A stretch of 64,000 nt of DNA. Source: Cryoendolithus antarcticus (Eukaryota > Ascomycota > Dothideomycetes > Cladosporiales > Cladosporiaceae). The translations under genes were made by a program, and so were the position numbers. How positions within the stretch are numbered: position 1 is the first letter of the stretch; each line of letters opens with the position of its first letter. The notes below the pieces were generated by a model. The model was not told the DNA's origin. It ran no database searches and saw only the letters and a list, made by a program, of their open reading frames with translations. This document shows positions 52,618 to 64,000 of the stretch, one piece after another. Where the stretch lies: assembly GCA_002077065.1 (NCBI GenBank), contig NAJO01000007.1, positions 1,116,001 through 1,180,000 on the forward strand, read 5' to 3'.

Positions 52618-54642
52618 GCCATATCGTGGAGTGGAATATGTGTGCCTGGGTGGGCTACACGGGAACCATCGCGAGGCACCGTCCCTTCTGATTGCAATTA
52701 CAGTGTTCTGAATATCGTTTGGAAGAAGCCGAGCTGGGAGAAGGGCGCAAGACACGAGGATTTTTAGAACGGATGTTGTGACTTGGGAAGGAGCGATACA
52801 TACCTCTCTGTACCTTCCGATTTCTTGCAAGCAGTCTTGACCTCATCTCATCTGCGGTATGCAGCGTCAAATTATTACGCGATGCCTGCATGCGCCCATA
52901 TACATGATAAATCTCGTGCCCACGCATTTCGAGAACATGAAGTCGTCAATTCGTCCAAAGTGGATCCCTCCGGTTCCTGAACGAAAGTATCGGCCCCTGG
53001 CAGCACGCAAAGAAGCGAGACGCACAAAGCCACTTCTGTGCATTAGCGCTGCAAGTCACCGACAGGCCCACCACGCTGGCACAAGAACAGGGTCTGGCCA
53101 GCCGCCAGGGCCCGCCAGTCATTTTCATCAATGTTGACAGAAGCTGACACCACGCGGTTTCGAAGCTGCTGAGGAGAGCGGTGAGAGCTCGCGCAGCTGG
53201 CGAAATCAAGCAAGGATGTAGCTCTGCCGACGACTCGCCTTGCGCCTGAAGCTACCGGACTTTTTGTGCAGTCGCTATCGTGCTGCTTGCGCATGTGATC
53301 GCAGTAGCGCCGCAGGTAACGGTAATGTGTGTGAAACACTCCGCGCTCCTCGTACATACCGTGCAAGACAACGCGGCTGCATGTGTTCTTCGCACACACG
53401 GCTGTTATGGGCACGAATATCACCAGTCGTGTGTGACGACTCGAAGTGTCGCGAGAGTATCGAAGACGACATCGGTCTCCAGCCTCGTGCCGAGTTCCAC
53501 AGTTCTATCAGCAACATCGGTACCTGGCATCGGAGCCTGTGCCTGGGAATAGAGTGGATAGCTCTCGCACAAGCGTCGATTACTGCGGTCCAAAATGCCA
53601 AACACCCCACCACACAAGCCGGCACAGGCCCCGCCAAGGCACACTTTATTACGCCACCTCGTCTGTCCTGCCCTATAAGGGCTCGGATTGGGCAATCGAG
53701 GTACTACTACATTCAAACAAGAGGTGAAGGACTTCGCCTGCCCGTGGAAAGCCGGTGAGTGTGTCAGGTCACGGTCAGGTGTCCTTCGAATGACTGCCTC
53801 CGGATTGTGAGATGCGTGAGATCGTATCCTGAGTTTGTCGGAGTTCGGGTGACCGAGTCGCTGGCGTGCTGTAGGTCAGACACGAATCAGCAATTGCGCG
53901 TTATTCGAAGGTCGGCGGCCAAGAGGAGCAATATCAAGTCCCTTCGTACCCCAGACGACCGGCCGCAGATCTCCTGGCGATCAGATGAGCAACGACTCTG
54001 CTTGGCCAAAACGCCATCGCGTCTTTTCTTAGTCAGGGTTCATTTTCGCCCTCGCATCAGCACACAGCTAGGAACCCCTCCATCCCCATCCCGCATCCGC
54101 CCCATCATCGCGTGTGCGCGTCGAATGCAGCCAGCCCTCCGCCGCTCGTTCCTGGTCTGTCGCACCTGAGACTTGTTATCGAGTCACTCCACTGTGTCAG
54201 CAAGCGATCGCCACGCAATGTACAGTGGCGCGTCAGTCCTGCCGCTATCCTCTGCATGATCCCGTCGCAGGTTGCCCTTATCGTCATTGCTAGACCGAAC
54301 CTTACTACGCTGTGCCTCTCTCTGTCTCATCGTCGCTGCGCTTTGTGCCTGATTGACTTGACGGCCTCGAAACGGCAGATCAGTTCACTTCATTGTCGGT
54401 CCTTACGAGGGTGTTCTCTACTTCATCGGTGGCCTTTGCAGTATCGCTTATTTCTTCGAGGAGCAGTCTTGTTGCCGCCGGGCTACTCGGCACCGTCAGC
54501 CTGCCACCCCACCCAGCCGGCGTCCCCACCACCTCAGCCTTGCGCCGTCGCACTGCGACATAGAGACATAGTCGGAGAGACATACAGGGCGCATCACTGG
54601 AATTGACTGATATTGCGCATAATCCAGCATAAACGCCGCGCC
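52618..54642. other. Gene-free 2 kb before the second zinc-finger gene
   Basis: Several forward and reverse frames of 90-170 codons are present but none shows domains, compatible splice sites or codon bias. The last 300 bases are C/T-rich and probably carry the promoter and leader of the regulator gene. No repeat or tRNA was seen. Confidence 0.45.
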
Positions 54643-56827
54643 ATGGCTGCAGCATGCGCAACCGTCAACACCACACTCAACGTCCCGGATGGGCTTCGTA
54701 ATGGCGAGGAGACGACACCGACGACACCGAGACCATTGTTCGCTGCACAACAACAGCGAGATGTATCGGTGGATGGAACGGATGCCGCCACGCCCACGCG
54801 ACATAGCTTTGGTGGACTCGCTGGGCAACGAGCGCTTCCGGATGAACCTCTATCTACCACGAGCAATACGGAGAATACGCATGATGCAGATTGTGTGGTG
54901 GAGCGCAAGGAGATGGAGCGAGTGAATAGCTCCGAAGATGTGGACATGGGAGACGCAGATGCAGATGAAGGCGCAGAAGATGACGGGTCTGACGATGAGA
55001 GCGCTACGAGTGACTCGCAACGGCCATCAAAAAAGAAGAAGGGCCAGCGATTCTTTTGTACCGACTTTCCGCCGTGTCAGCTTAGCTTCACCAGATCTGA
55101 GCATCTAGCGAGACACATACGGTAGGTCAGACACGTGCTGTTGGCAGATCTCAGTGTACTGACAAGCTTACAGCAAGCACACGGGTGAACGTCCATTTCA
55201 ATGTCACTGCTCGCGCCGATTCTCACGCTTAGATAACCTGCGACAACATGCTCAGACGGTGCATGTTAACGAAGAGATCCCTGGTGACTCACTCGCGGCT
55301 ACGAGCACAAGGTTTCAGCGCCAGATAAGGACAGATAGAATCCGACCACCGCCCAATCGGTCTCGCACGGGTACGCTAGGCAGTCAGGGTGGACATGCAC
55401 ATGGCAGAGGGCACAGCCGCAACTTATCGGCGTCAAGTGTCGGCTCGACGGCTTCCAGCATCGGTGTGTCGGATGACTTACGAAGGAAGCCACCACAGTT
55501 GGCGATGGCTAACGACCCTTCGCGGCGAGCGATGGCAGCGATCGACAACTGGAACATGACACCCGGTAGCCCGGGGCAGCAGTATGCACACATGGACTCG
55601 TCCCCAGGCGGATACAGCACACCGACTTCGACGGCATTCTCCACAGCTCCTGGAAGCCCAGGCTTCAGTTCTGCTTTTGGGTCACCACCGCGAAGATCAT
55701 CATTCTACAATGGTGCGCGACATAGCCGACGCTTGTCTGTGCCGTCAGCCAGTATGTATCAAAACCCGGGTGGCAGCAGCTACCCAGCGGGCTACTTCAG
55801 TCCCGTTCTCGGACCACCCCAGCCAGCGTCGCCGCAAACCAATAGCATCTACAGCAGTCCTACAAGCTCGGTCTTCTCGCACAGTCGTCGTGATTCGGAG
55901 ACAGATTTGGAGTTCAGACGGCGCACATGGCACTCAGGCACATATAGCGGCTACACGCAGCGGCCTGCTACAAGTGGTCTGATGTACGGACAGACCCCAG
56001 ACGATGCTAGGCCAGCACTCTCACAGCAACAAGCGGCAAGTCAAGTCACTCGCCTGCCAGGGATCGAGAGTTTCGATCACGCTGCCAGGTTGCAATCAAG
56101 CCCGATGATAGTAGATGCCAGTCCGCGACCAACGAGCTCGCACCGCCCATCGGATGCAGGTCTATACCAAAATCTGACAAGACTCGACATAGCATCGGCA
56201 AATGCGCCCCCGCAAGAAGGCCAATACGCCAATCAGTCCGCCGTCCCATTGCATCCAGGCTACTTCACAAACCAGGTTGGTGCCGGTCCACAGCCCTACC
56301 CTCAACCTATCGCTGCTCCTCAACCTGAGCAACCCATAACACCACGCCGAGCTAAGCGCCAGGGCTGGTATGGCGGTCCGGTCAACCCAGCGACCCTGTC
56401 TGGTCGGCCGTCACCCGAAGATAGCAGCTCCAGCGATGGCGTTCCGACTCCGCTGAATCAGCAGAACTTGGAGTACAATCCAGTAATTGTCAACGCCGGC
56501 GATGCACCCCCGCCACACCTTGTGAATACAGCGCAGGACTCAAAGGTACTATCATGCAACATTGCCGCATCGTACAAACCAGAGCCAGCTCGGACTGACT
56601 CGGGATTTCAGTCTTTTGCACCTGTGCCCGCCATGCCGATGTCCATGCAGCAGCAGCAGCAGCAGCAGCAGCAGCTACCTCAGCAAGGCTATTTGATGCA
56701 GAGTGGCCACGGCGAAGCATATCCACAAGCAGAACAACAAAGGGCGGGGGACATGGGAAGACTCGAAGCGTTGGTCGCGGTGGCGACAAGAGAGGATCGG
56801 GCTGTCGAGGGAGGGCAGCGCATCTGA
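54643..56827 (+). CDS. C2H2 transcription factor with polyglutamine run
   Basis: Two exons, 54643-55121 and 55174-56827, separated by a 52-nt intron (GTAGGT...CAG), give 710 residues. An acidic stretch ([23 protein letters not shown]) and Lys-rich PSKKKKGQR precede two zinc fingers split by the intron: [24 protein letters not shown] and [21 protein letters not shown] (about 141-190). This two-finger type is like fission yeast Rsv1/Rsv2 and budding yeast Usv1. The long C-terminus is Pro/Ser/Gln-rich with nine consecutive Gln codons. It probably regulates stress or carbon responses, by analogy only. Start ATG at 54643 has good context; a TTG frame start at 54613 was not used. Confidence 0.88.
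56648..56674 (+). repeat. CAG microsatellite coding polyglutamine
   Basis: Nine perfect CAG units encode Gln9 in the C-terminal part of the zinc-finger regulator; length polymorphism between strains is likely. Confidence 0.9.
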
Positions 56828-57619
56828 TCGCTGATGGTGCGCTCTGGATGAAGACCAAGTCGACTTGAATACAGATGCGACAGATCTCGTCATCCGACGA
56901 AATGCTGACGGTGAGCCGTACTGTGGTCCGAGATTGCTGGCAGCGCTTGTTGCTCAGCAGAAAGATTATGAGACTTACGAATACACGATTTGACTTTTGC
57001 ATGAACTGGGACTACGGACAGGTATGTGATCTGGGTTGGGATTATGAGCTATGCTTTGAGCGCATGATACCAGTAGGAAGGGACACTCGCTTCAGCATAG
57101 GCTGGGAGTAGGAGCGTACATGATACCCAGGGTGCTTGCGGTGTTTGGGGTTGATCTTGATTGTCTTTACGAGCGACGAGGATCGAATTTGTGAATGCGT
57201 CTTTTGTTCAGCGGGATGATCTCAGCATAGTGGTAATGACCTCGAGTTTCCATTTGGGTTCTTGATTGAATGCATCTCTGAGTGACTTGATTGACGGTCA
57301 ACGTGAACAAAAGTCACAGGGGAGGCCTCTTCCCATCCATCTTTCGTCTTGCAGAGCTTTCCCCGAGCCCATAGCCAGCGCCAGTAAGACGAAGCGTTTT
57401 CATAGACACACGTGTCGACCATCGAAGGCGTCAGAGCGACGCGGCTCGTGTCCTGCCCTGTTCAATGCCGCCCAGCCACAGGAGGCCATGACGTCGTCCG
57501 GACTAGAGCTCCCCTCGACGGAGGCGGATTCGAAACACGGTGAACCCTCTGCTCTTTATCATTACTTCCAATCAACTTCCAAATTGTCCTATTAGCGAAA
57601 GGAGTATTAGCAGCAGCTT
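56828..57619. other. Intergenic, no gene seen
   Basis: About 790 bases of 3' flank and promoter. The frame at 57266-57595 is not supported by similarity or splice sites. Confidence 0.45.
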
Positions 57620-59664
57620 ATGGAAGATTTGAAGAAGCAACAAGCCGAACTCGAAGGTACGTGGCAGATCTCTTGTGCTCATGTTACATGCAGCAAGCTC
57701 CAACATCAGAGCATCAGCCACAGCTTGGAGAAGTATATGCTTCTGATGCAAAGGCACGATGGCGGTGCAGGCCTGGTATCTCACTCGTGAAGCTAGTCAA
57801 AGATGCTGCCATTATCATGCTGCAGCTCATGCCATTGAAGTCTTCACAGAACTGACACAATCACAGCCGGCGTCCAGAAGATCAGTATGGTTGACAACGA
57901 CCCAACCCCGAAGAAGACCCCGGCGAAGACTCCAGTCAAGGCACCCGCGAAGAGCACGCCAGCGAAGCCAGCAGCCAGCACTCCCGCAAAGAAGCCTGCT
58001 CCAAGCTCGACGCCTGCAAAGGCCTCGACTCCTGCTGCGAAGCCCGCTGCTGCGAAGCCAGTTTCGTCAACTCCAGCAGCGAAGCCCAAAGCTCCTGCGA
58101 GTGCAGCTGGAGATGCCTCGGCCAAGGCACGCAACGCGATAGGCTCGAAGAAGCCCGTACCTGCTGCCGTCACCGAGTCGAAGAAGCCTGCCGCGGCTGC
58201 ATCGCCTGCTGCCGCCAAGAAGCCTGCTGCTCCTGCTGCGGCGAAGAAGCCTGCGGAGACTGCGAATGGCGCGGCAAAGTCTGCTGCTGCACCTGCAAAG
58301 AAGCCGGCTGCCGCGAAGCCTGCTGGAGGTATGATCTCTTCGTAGGTCGGGAATTTTGGACAGGACTGACTTCAGACAGACGACGACGCAGTCTCAAAGA
58401 CCACTGGTGCAGCCAGCAAGGCTCTCAACAAGACAACTGGCACCGCCGGCTCAGCAGTCAACAAGACCGCGAACACAGCCACAGGCACTGTCAACAAAGG
58501 CGTCAGCGGCGCTACTGGTACGTCAGCACCTGCCTTCGATTTCGGGGGCGACCCGTCGTACACTGCGCAACTGCTCCCCGCTTGGCTCACTTCCCGATGG
58601 AAGGCTGCGGATTATGCGTGCCGAGGCTGATGCATGCGACAGGTAAGCTCGATCAGGCCACTGGTGGCAAAACCGCGCCTGTGACGAAGAAAGTCAATCA
58701 GGCTACGTCCGGCGCCGGTAAGGGTGTCAGTGATGCTAGTAAGTCTGCTACGGATGCTGCTGGTGCTGCGGGTAAGAACGTCAGCGACACTGCTGGTGGC
58801 GCTCTGGGCGACCTGAGTACTGCCGGTAAAGACACTGTTGGTGCCATCAAGAAGGGTGACATCAAGGGCGTCGGGAAGGGGGTTGTCGGTGGAGCCGGGA
58901 AGACTGTGTCTGGTGTCGGCAAGGGCGGACAGAAGACTGTCTCTGGTCTCGGTGATGGTGCCAACAACCTCGTCTCCGGTGCAGGCAAGAACCTAGGTAA
59001 GTGTGATCGTGAGATTGACCCATGCCAGGACTGTTGCTGACATCATTAAGGCGACACTGTTGGTGGTGGCGCTGTCGGTAAGGGTATTAGCGATACCACT
59101 GCCAACGTCGGCAAGAGCGCTTCGACTGCCACGAAGGGGCTTGGTAAGACTGTAGGCGATACTACCGGTGCCATTGGCAAGGGCGATATCAAGGGTACGC
59201 TCGGTGGCGCTACAGGTGGCGTCGGAGACACGGCGTCGGGTGTTGGCAAGGGTGTTGGAGATACTGTCGAGGGCGTAAGTTCCCCCTGAAGCCACTGACT
59301 GCGGCGATACTGACAATGACAATAGCTCGGCGACAGCGTAGGCAATATGCCGTACATGCCCAAGCGTGTTGGCGGCGCAGTAGGAGGTGTCACCAAAGGT
59401 GCAGGCGATGCTGTGTCCGGTATCACAGGCGGAGCCGGCGAAGGTGTCGGTAAGATTGGCAAAGGTGATGTCATTGGCGGTGTCGGCTCCACGCTTGGTG
59501 GTGTTGGCAAAGGTGTTGGCGGTCTTGCGTCTGGTGTTTGGGGAGGTATCTCAGGTAGCCACAAGGGCAAGGCTGAGACTGCGAAGGCAAAGGGAGAGGC
59601 CGCGGGCAAGGAGGCTGAGGGTGAGGCAGAAGAGGGGAAGAAGGAGGGTGGTGGGTTCTTCTGA
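57620..59664 (+). CDS. LEA-like repetitive hydrophilin
   Basis: Six exons: 57620-57656, 57867-58328, 58380-58517, 58643-58996, 59051-59274 and 59326-59664, summing to exactly 517 codons plus stop. Introns are 210, 51, 125, 54 and 51 nt, with GT donors and AG acceptors. Exon 1 encodes MEDLKKQQAELE. Exon 2 is a histone-H1-like Ala/Lys/Pro region (KKTPAKTPVKAPAKS ... AAKKPAAPAAAKKP). Exons 3-6 form Gly/Lys/Val/Thr repeats (VNKTANTATGTVNKGV; GKGVGDTVEG; GDIKGVGKGVVGG; GDVIGGVGSTLGG), then a short Lys/Glu tail ending GGGFF. No Trp, hardly any aromatic residue and no Cys in exons 3-6: the protein should be intrinsically disordered. It recalls fungal LEA-like stress proteins that protect against drying; the function is inferred. 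The start could alternatively be the ATG at 57887. Confidence 0.75.
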
Positions 59665-60047
59665 TGACAGAGTAGAGTAGGAAAATATATCAGCTCGTCG
59701 CGAGCGTCAGGGCGTATGTCTTTGAAAAGCAGAAGGCTTTCAAGAGCCTCTGTGGTGCAAAGAGTTTAAAGGTATATAAACAAAAGTTGCACCTTGGCAA
59801 AAGGACATTCATACCCTCTTGTCCGCTAGGTTTAGTAAGAACTCTTCCATCCTTATGCACGCGGGTAGCATCCACAGTCTATCCAACGTACGATCGCTCA
59901 TCCAACTGCAGCTATGGCTGATGAGAGGCCGCTTTGCCTGTATTGTGCCCTGTCCTCAGTCTCACGCCTCCTCGACGGCTCTCTCGGGATTTCTCCGATG
60001 CGCTCGCTTTGCGCACGACGGGCGAGGCAGATATACCTAAACGTGGG
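59665..60047. other. Intergenic between convergent genes
   Basis: About 380 bases of 3' flank shared by the hydrophilin and the acidic orphan. Confidence 0.5.
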
Positions 60048-60572
60048 TCAAGTGCGTATGTCCCGCGAAGGTGGCGTGGGCATGCGTTCGGCAACGAAGC
60101 CTTGTGATGAGGCGGGGATGATCGGCAGTTTCCACTCATTGATTCTTGGGATCTGCGACTTCATGTCAGCGATGGGAGGCTTGGGTGGTGGGAGATGCCA
60201 TACAGTGGCCGCTGCGCATTTGCCACGCCTGTCAGCCGCCATGATCTCATCAACGCCTTCGATCTCCTCTTCGTCCTCCTCCGCCAGCTCAGCTTCGAAT
60301 CTGATTTCGTCCCCGAAGTCCGCTTCGTGTTCGGCCTTCTTGACAGCGACCTTGGCGTCGTGGTCCGCGATGATACCAACCACAGCGGCTTCCTCGGTAT
60401 ATGGCTGCGGCGTTTCGTTCTGAAGGCCACCCTGCAGCTCGTCAATGGACCTGCGCACCTCTGCTAAGGCCTTGTCGATCATCTGGATGCAGTCCTCGAG
60501 CTTATGTTTGATGTACAGCTGGGCGATTTGGTCAACCCGGTCGCTGAATCGTTGATCGACGAGTGAGTCCAT
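60048..60572 (-). CDS. Small acidic hypothetical protein
   Basis: 174 residues, ATG at 60572. It opens with a helical stretch (RFSDRVDQIAQLYIKHKLEDCIQMIDKALAEVRRSIDEL), then an acidic block (FEAELAEEDEEEIEGVDEIMAADRR) and a Pro-rich tail (HLPPPKPPIADMKSQIPRINEWKLP). The conserved look of the N-terminal helices suggests a real protein, but I do not recognise the family. Predicted soluble; no signal peptide. Confidence 0.6.
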   Translation of the reverse strand: MDSLVDQRFSDRVDQIAQLYIKHKLEDCIQMIDKALAEVRRSIDELQGGLQNETPQPYTEEAAVVGIIADHDAKVAVKKAEHEADFGDEIRFEAELAEEDEEEIEGVDEIMAADRRGKCAAATVWHLPPPKPPIADMKSQIPRINEWKLPIIPASSQGFVAERMPTPPSRDIRT

Positions 60573-61088
60573 CTTGTGTACTCAGGTGTTGTAGATGTGT
60601 TCAGTACGGTGCTTAAAACTATTGCTAAGGTCGCACATTCGTATGCTGCTTGGCATCTTGCAAGTGAGGAAGGAGCCACAAAGCTTCGTAATAGAAGTGA
60701 AGACAACTTCAGCCGGAAGTGATCTCGACCACCGCTTCGAAACGAAGCTGTGTCGTATATCAAGATGAATCCATCCGCGTTGTAAGATAATCGATCCGCC
60801 CTTATCGATTCTTGTGTCGAATGCAGCACGTGAGTGAGCCCTTACATGAAGTGCCATGGAGGCTCTGATCTGCACTCCAGCGCCCTTCCTCGTGAGTACG
60901 ACGCGCTCATGTCACTATGTGGCCTCACATCTTGATGGCTTCGAGACGGTACCGTCTACCTCCGCTACTTCGCCTGCACATTCTCTTCCGGGGCTTAAAG
61001 CCAGTGAATATCCTTACATAGACCAAGCGCTGGATCGTCACATATCGTCAAGAACCTCGAGCAAAACCCATTGACAATTACGACCCGT
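60573..61088. other. Intergenic, no gene seen
   Basis: About 515 bases upstream of the acidic orphan; frames here are chance. Confidence 0.4.
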
Positions 61089-61211
61089 CAGAACTTCGCA
61101 TCCTGTGGCTTGGGGACCAGATACTGTGGCGTTAGGTCCGCGACCTGTGAGATGACAATTGCGACTATGATCAGGACTCCAGCTTCGACGTACTTTCGCA
61201 GCAAGCTCATA
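61089..61211 (-). CDS. Possible 40-residue single-pass membrane peptide
   Basis: A short minus-strand frame has an ATG at 61211 in a CACTATG context. It encodes MSLLRKYVEAGVLIIVAI, continues VISQVADLTPQYLVPKPQDAKF, and ends in TGA. The N-terminus is basic (LLRKY). A hydrophobic stretch GVLIIVAIVISQV of about 13-16 residues follows, then a Pro-bearing soluble tail. Size and layout resemble small mitochondrial or ER tail-type peptides, but I cannot name a family. The gene may also have additional exons. It is far below the length used by most gene finders. Confidence 0.35.
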
Positions 61212-63115
61212 GTGGCGACGATAATACGATCGCTGTCGCGCAAGCCCTGATTCACCGGCAGCCCTTCTTAGCGACTACGTTGCACGGCAGCTCGAAGCGG
61301 AACGAGATGGCAGACTATGGCTATCGTTGCAGCCGTTGGCTGGTCACCTGGCTAGATTTCTCGTCCGGCCGTGGTGCCTTGTAGGCCACCAAGGACGCCT
61401 ACGGGGATGCTTGAATGATACAGCCGGGGGATGATGTGCAGTCTAGCTGCAGGGTATTGTCCCCAACGGATGTGGGTCATGACCGCAACCAAGGACGCCG
61501 TAGCGATATCGTCGAGACCTGAGGGGCTGGATGTCTTCTGTTACTGTTTCCCGTTTCTCCAGGCCGCGCGACGCTGCTTGAGCACGTGGTGCTCCAGCCA
61601 AGAGACTCGCGCGATCAGTAAGCTGCTGGCAGTACGCACCTGAGGCACTGTGCTGGATTTCCGCTACCTATGATGGAAGGCTAGGCGGCTCCCATCATTC
61701 AGATGATTATGCCTGCGCCTGGACCTCAAGCTGAGGATGAAGTGGGGAATGCCTTCTACCTTGCGAAGGAGACAATCCGGACTGTATGGACGAGGACATC
61801 GGGGTCGAGAATTCCGAGAATGATGGTCTCGAGAGTAACGATTCGGGAGTACTGGTTCGAGCCCGAAACGTGCTTTATTGCAGATTTAGATCACTTGCTC
61901 CCTCGCGTCGATAAGCGCGGTCTCGACGCGCAAGAAGACCTACGGCAGAGGCAGGAACGCATGTCGATAGATGCAGTAGCTAGTGGATTCGATCAACGAG
62001 GAATCGTGCTGAGTGAGTCGCAATAGTATTTCGATTCTTGCTGGGCTTTGTGCTTAACCTTCGCAGAAGGGCATCAGCTGCAATTGTACTGCTGAGAGTC
62101 GCTCACTGCTCAACTCTATCTCGACCTCACAGTCGACTGATTAGGCAGAGTCGACTGATAGGAAGCTTCGAACAACAGCCGTGTGTCTTGATCTGTAACA
62201 ATGTCCCAGGACCCAAGCGAACGATGGAGCAGCTCTCACCGGCGACGGCGGACCTGACATCCGGAGCATCGCTTCTCGTTTGATCGTGTCAGCTCATCCA
62301 CGAGAATGCACGCCCACTCCATATGCTAGATCACTTGGAACGCCCTGACGACAAGCAGAGAGCCCCTTCAGTCGTACCAATACATGCGGTCGACCTGACT
62401 TCCGTCAAGCTCAGAGGTCGCACGCCACAAACCTTCGTTCGAGATGTGTACCGAATGCATCGGACACTGGTCGGACCGTCTAATCACCAGCCGCAGTCCA
62501 GCCGCAACCCGTCACGAACTCCGCAAACCTGCGGGGACTCCACAGTGGTCCATCAGGCCAGACCAGACATCGTGGTTGTTGGAAGTCATTTCAAAAGGTG
62601 CTGATAGACCAGACGAGTGGTACGGTCCTGCTACTCTGTCAGCGCGAATGTGTAAATCGAATACGAACTTCTCAATCCTCGAATGTAGCAAGGAAACAGC
62701 ATAAAGACGTCACTTCTCGCAGCTGTGGAGGACCAGTCCGAAACTGCAGCGTTCAAGGACTCTGTTTTCCCCACATCTCACGCACTCTAACTCGTCGTTC
62801 CGCGCTGCCATTCGCCAACGTAACGATGGAGTCTCCAACCCCCATCCGTGCCCGAAAGTGTGCCGATGCTGGGCATGCTGCACGTTCATCTGTGGTGAGT
62901 AGTCAAACGTGTCGGCCATGTGCCGTGCGCGTGATGGCGCTCGCTTCTTCGCTGTTCCCCTCAACTTGGCGCGTGTCATCAATAAGCTCAAGTATAAGTC
63001 CTTGGCTTGCGCTCTTAGGCTGGCTTCGCGTTCTTTGTCGGCTTTGACTCGATTGGACTGGCGCCACTTAGACTACTGCTAGATTCCCGGACCTCTGGAC
63101 TCCATCACATTCAAT
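61212..63115. other. Gene-poor 1.9 kb, promoter of the permease gene
   Basis: No confident gene. The ATG frame at 61703-62026 (107 codons) and others nearby lack similarity or splice support. The last 100 bases are leader for the permease. Confidence 0.4.
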
Positions 63116-64000
63116 ATGGAGAAACATATGGAGAATGGTGTAGCTCATAAGGAAGTGCTGCATGACCATGATGTCTTGGGGAAGGATGTTACGCGCGAGC
63201 AGGCTATGCATTTTGGCGCCTTGACTGAGGAGGAGCTTGTCATTGAGAAGAAGCTGCGGAGGAAGATTGATGCACTGGTTATGCCAATCGTCGTCAGCGT
63301 CTATTTGATGTAAGCGCTGAAGCTTTCGGTGTCTAGGACGGTGGGGCTGACTGCAGGTAGGAACTACATCGACCGCAACAACTACGCGGCTGCCAAATTG
63401 CAAGGTTTGGTGGAGGAGTTGGACATGACGCCGGCTGATGTATTTGGCAATCCTGTCCAGAATATTACAGTATAGGTTGCTAAGATGTCCTTTGCAGTAC
63501 CAAACGGGCCTGTCTGTGCTATTCGTCGGCTACGTCCTCATGCAAGTCCCATCGAACGCAGTACTCAACTACGTGGGACGACCGTCCTGGTACATTGGAT
63601 TCTTCACTCTGCTCTGGGGATTGGTTTCGCTTGTCACGAGCCAGGTGCAGTCGTACAAATCGATCATTGCAGCCCGCTTCGTCCTTGGCTTGGTTGAAGC
63701 GCCATTTGTGAGTCTGCGAGCGAGGCTACTTGCAAATCTGTCAAAGCTGACTGTTGTAGTTTCCGGGCGTGTTATTCTACCTCTCGTGGGTGGCTTGTCT
63801 TGATGGTGCTCAGTATTGCAGTGTGTACTGATCTGTCGTCTAGTAAATGGTATACGAAGAAGGAGCTGAACTTCAGGAGTAAGCTGCTGTCCTACGAAGA
63901 ATGCTATATTTCGGCATTCACTGACTTCAGGCAGTGGCTCTGTTCTATTCCGGATCTCTTGTGTCTGGCGCCTTCGGATCTCTCATCGCCGCGGGTATCC
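63116..64000 (+). CDS. Dal5-type MFS permease, 5' part (3' end outside window)
   Basis: Exons: 63116-63309, 63361-63439, 63498-63707, 63760-63785, 63844-63878 and 63935 to beyond the edge. Five introns of 51-58 nt (GTAAGC, GTATTT, GTGAGT, GTGGGT and GTAAGC donors) restore YLMNYIDRNNYAAAKLQGL, MTPADYQTGLSVLFVGYVLMQVPSN, LVEAPFFPGVLFYLSKWYTKKEL and RMALFYSGSLVSGAFGSLI. These are hallmarks of the anion:cation symporter group of allantoate/nicotinate permeases related to yeast Dal5. The 26- and 35-nt exons are tiny, so automatic models may mis-splice this region. The protein is a plasma membrane transporter; the substrate is unknown. Confidence 0.85.

Noticed and set aside
53240..53758. 172-residue forward frame in the 2 kb gap
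   Set aside because: No codon bias, domain or compatible splice sites.
59046..59609. Pro/Thr-rich minus-strand frame
   Set aside because: Antisense of the Gly/Val/Lys repeat exons.
61703..62026. 107-residue frame with true ATG
   Set aside because: No recognisable motif, weak composition and no neighbouring signal; kept only as a note.

Overview
This window looks like nuclear DNA of a filamentous ascomycete, most likely a dothideomycete. The evidence is gene content (a Fcp1 and Sgd1 pair, Rpn12, alpha-COP, a ubiquitin/eS31 fusion, fungal Ace2-like C2H2 regulators, a Dal5-type permease), many 50-65 nt introns with GTAWGT donors and CTRAY branch sites close to the acceptor, CA-rich leaders before start codons, and mixed-strand packing. 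The cluster of F-box genes resembles an expanded family I associate with Dothideomycetes, perhaps Capnodiales; that placement is inference. All coordinates and splice junctions were read by eye, with no alignment or RNA data.

Layout. 0-7.5 kb: the 3' end of a coiled-coil gene, then FCP1 (RNA polymerase II CTD phosphatase) convergent with SGD1/NOM1 (ribosome biogenesis), then SRP14 with a GC-AG intron. 8.3-16.6 kb: accessory material, namely a Baeyer-Villiger monooxygenase, a proline-rich orphan, two distantly related orphan genes in tandem, and a secreted Ser/Thr-rich protein. 17.4-21.0 kb: an MFS monocarboxylate-type transporter, RPN12 (proteasome lid) and a GNAT acetyltransferase. 21.0-25.8 kb: a gene-poor stretch that probably contains the promoter, two tiny first exons and a ~1.9 kb intron of the three-RRM Gbp2/Hrb1-like mRNA-binding protein gene ending at 27.65 kb. 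28.3-36 kb: a mitochondrial carrier, a NYN-domain protein, a secreted cupin and a basic nuclear-type orphan.

36.3-49.4 kb is core cell biology: alpha-COP, a DUF2855 protein, a kinesin-10-like chromosome motor with a perfect RFX X-box in its promoter, an F-box protein, an Ace2/Swi5-type regulator and UBI3. 49.6-52.6 kb holds three tandem F-box paralogues in different states of decay. 54.6-64 kb: a second C2H2 regulator with a polyglutamine run, a six-exon LEA-like hydrophilin, a small acidic orphan, a possible 40-residue membrane peptide, and the 5' part of a Dal5-type MFS permease cut by the window edge.

There is no obvious biosynthetic cluster, transposon, CRISPR array, rRNA or tRNA. The most interesting signals are the distant first exons and long repeat-bearing intron of the RRM gene, the orphan tandem pair, the decaying F-box array, the LEA-like protein and the X-box before the kinesin.
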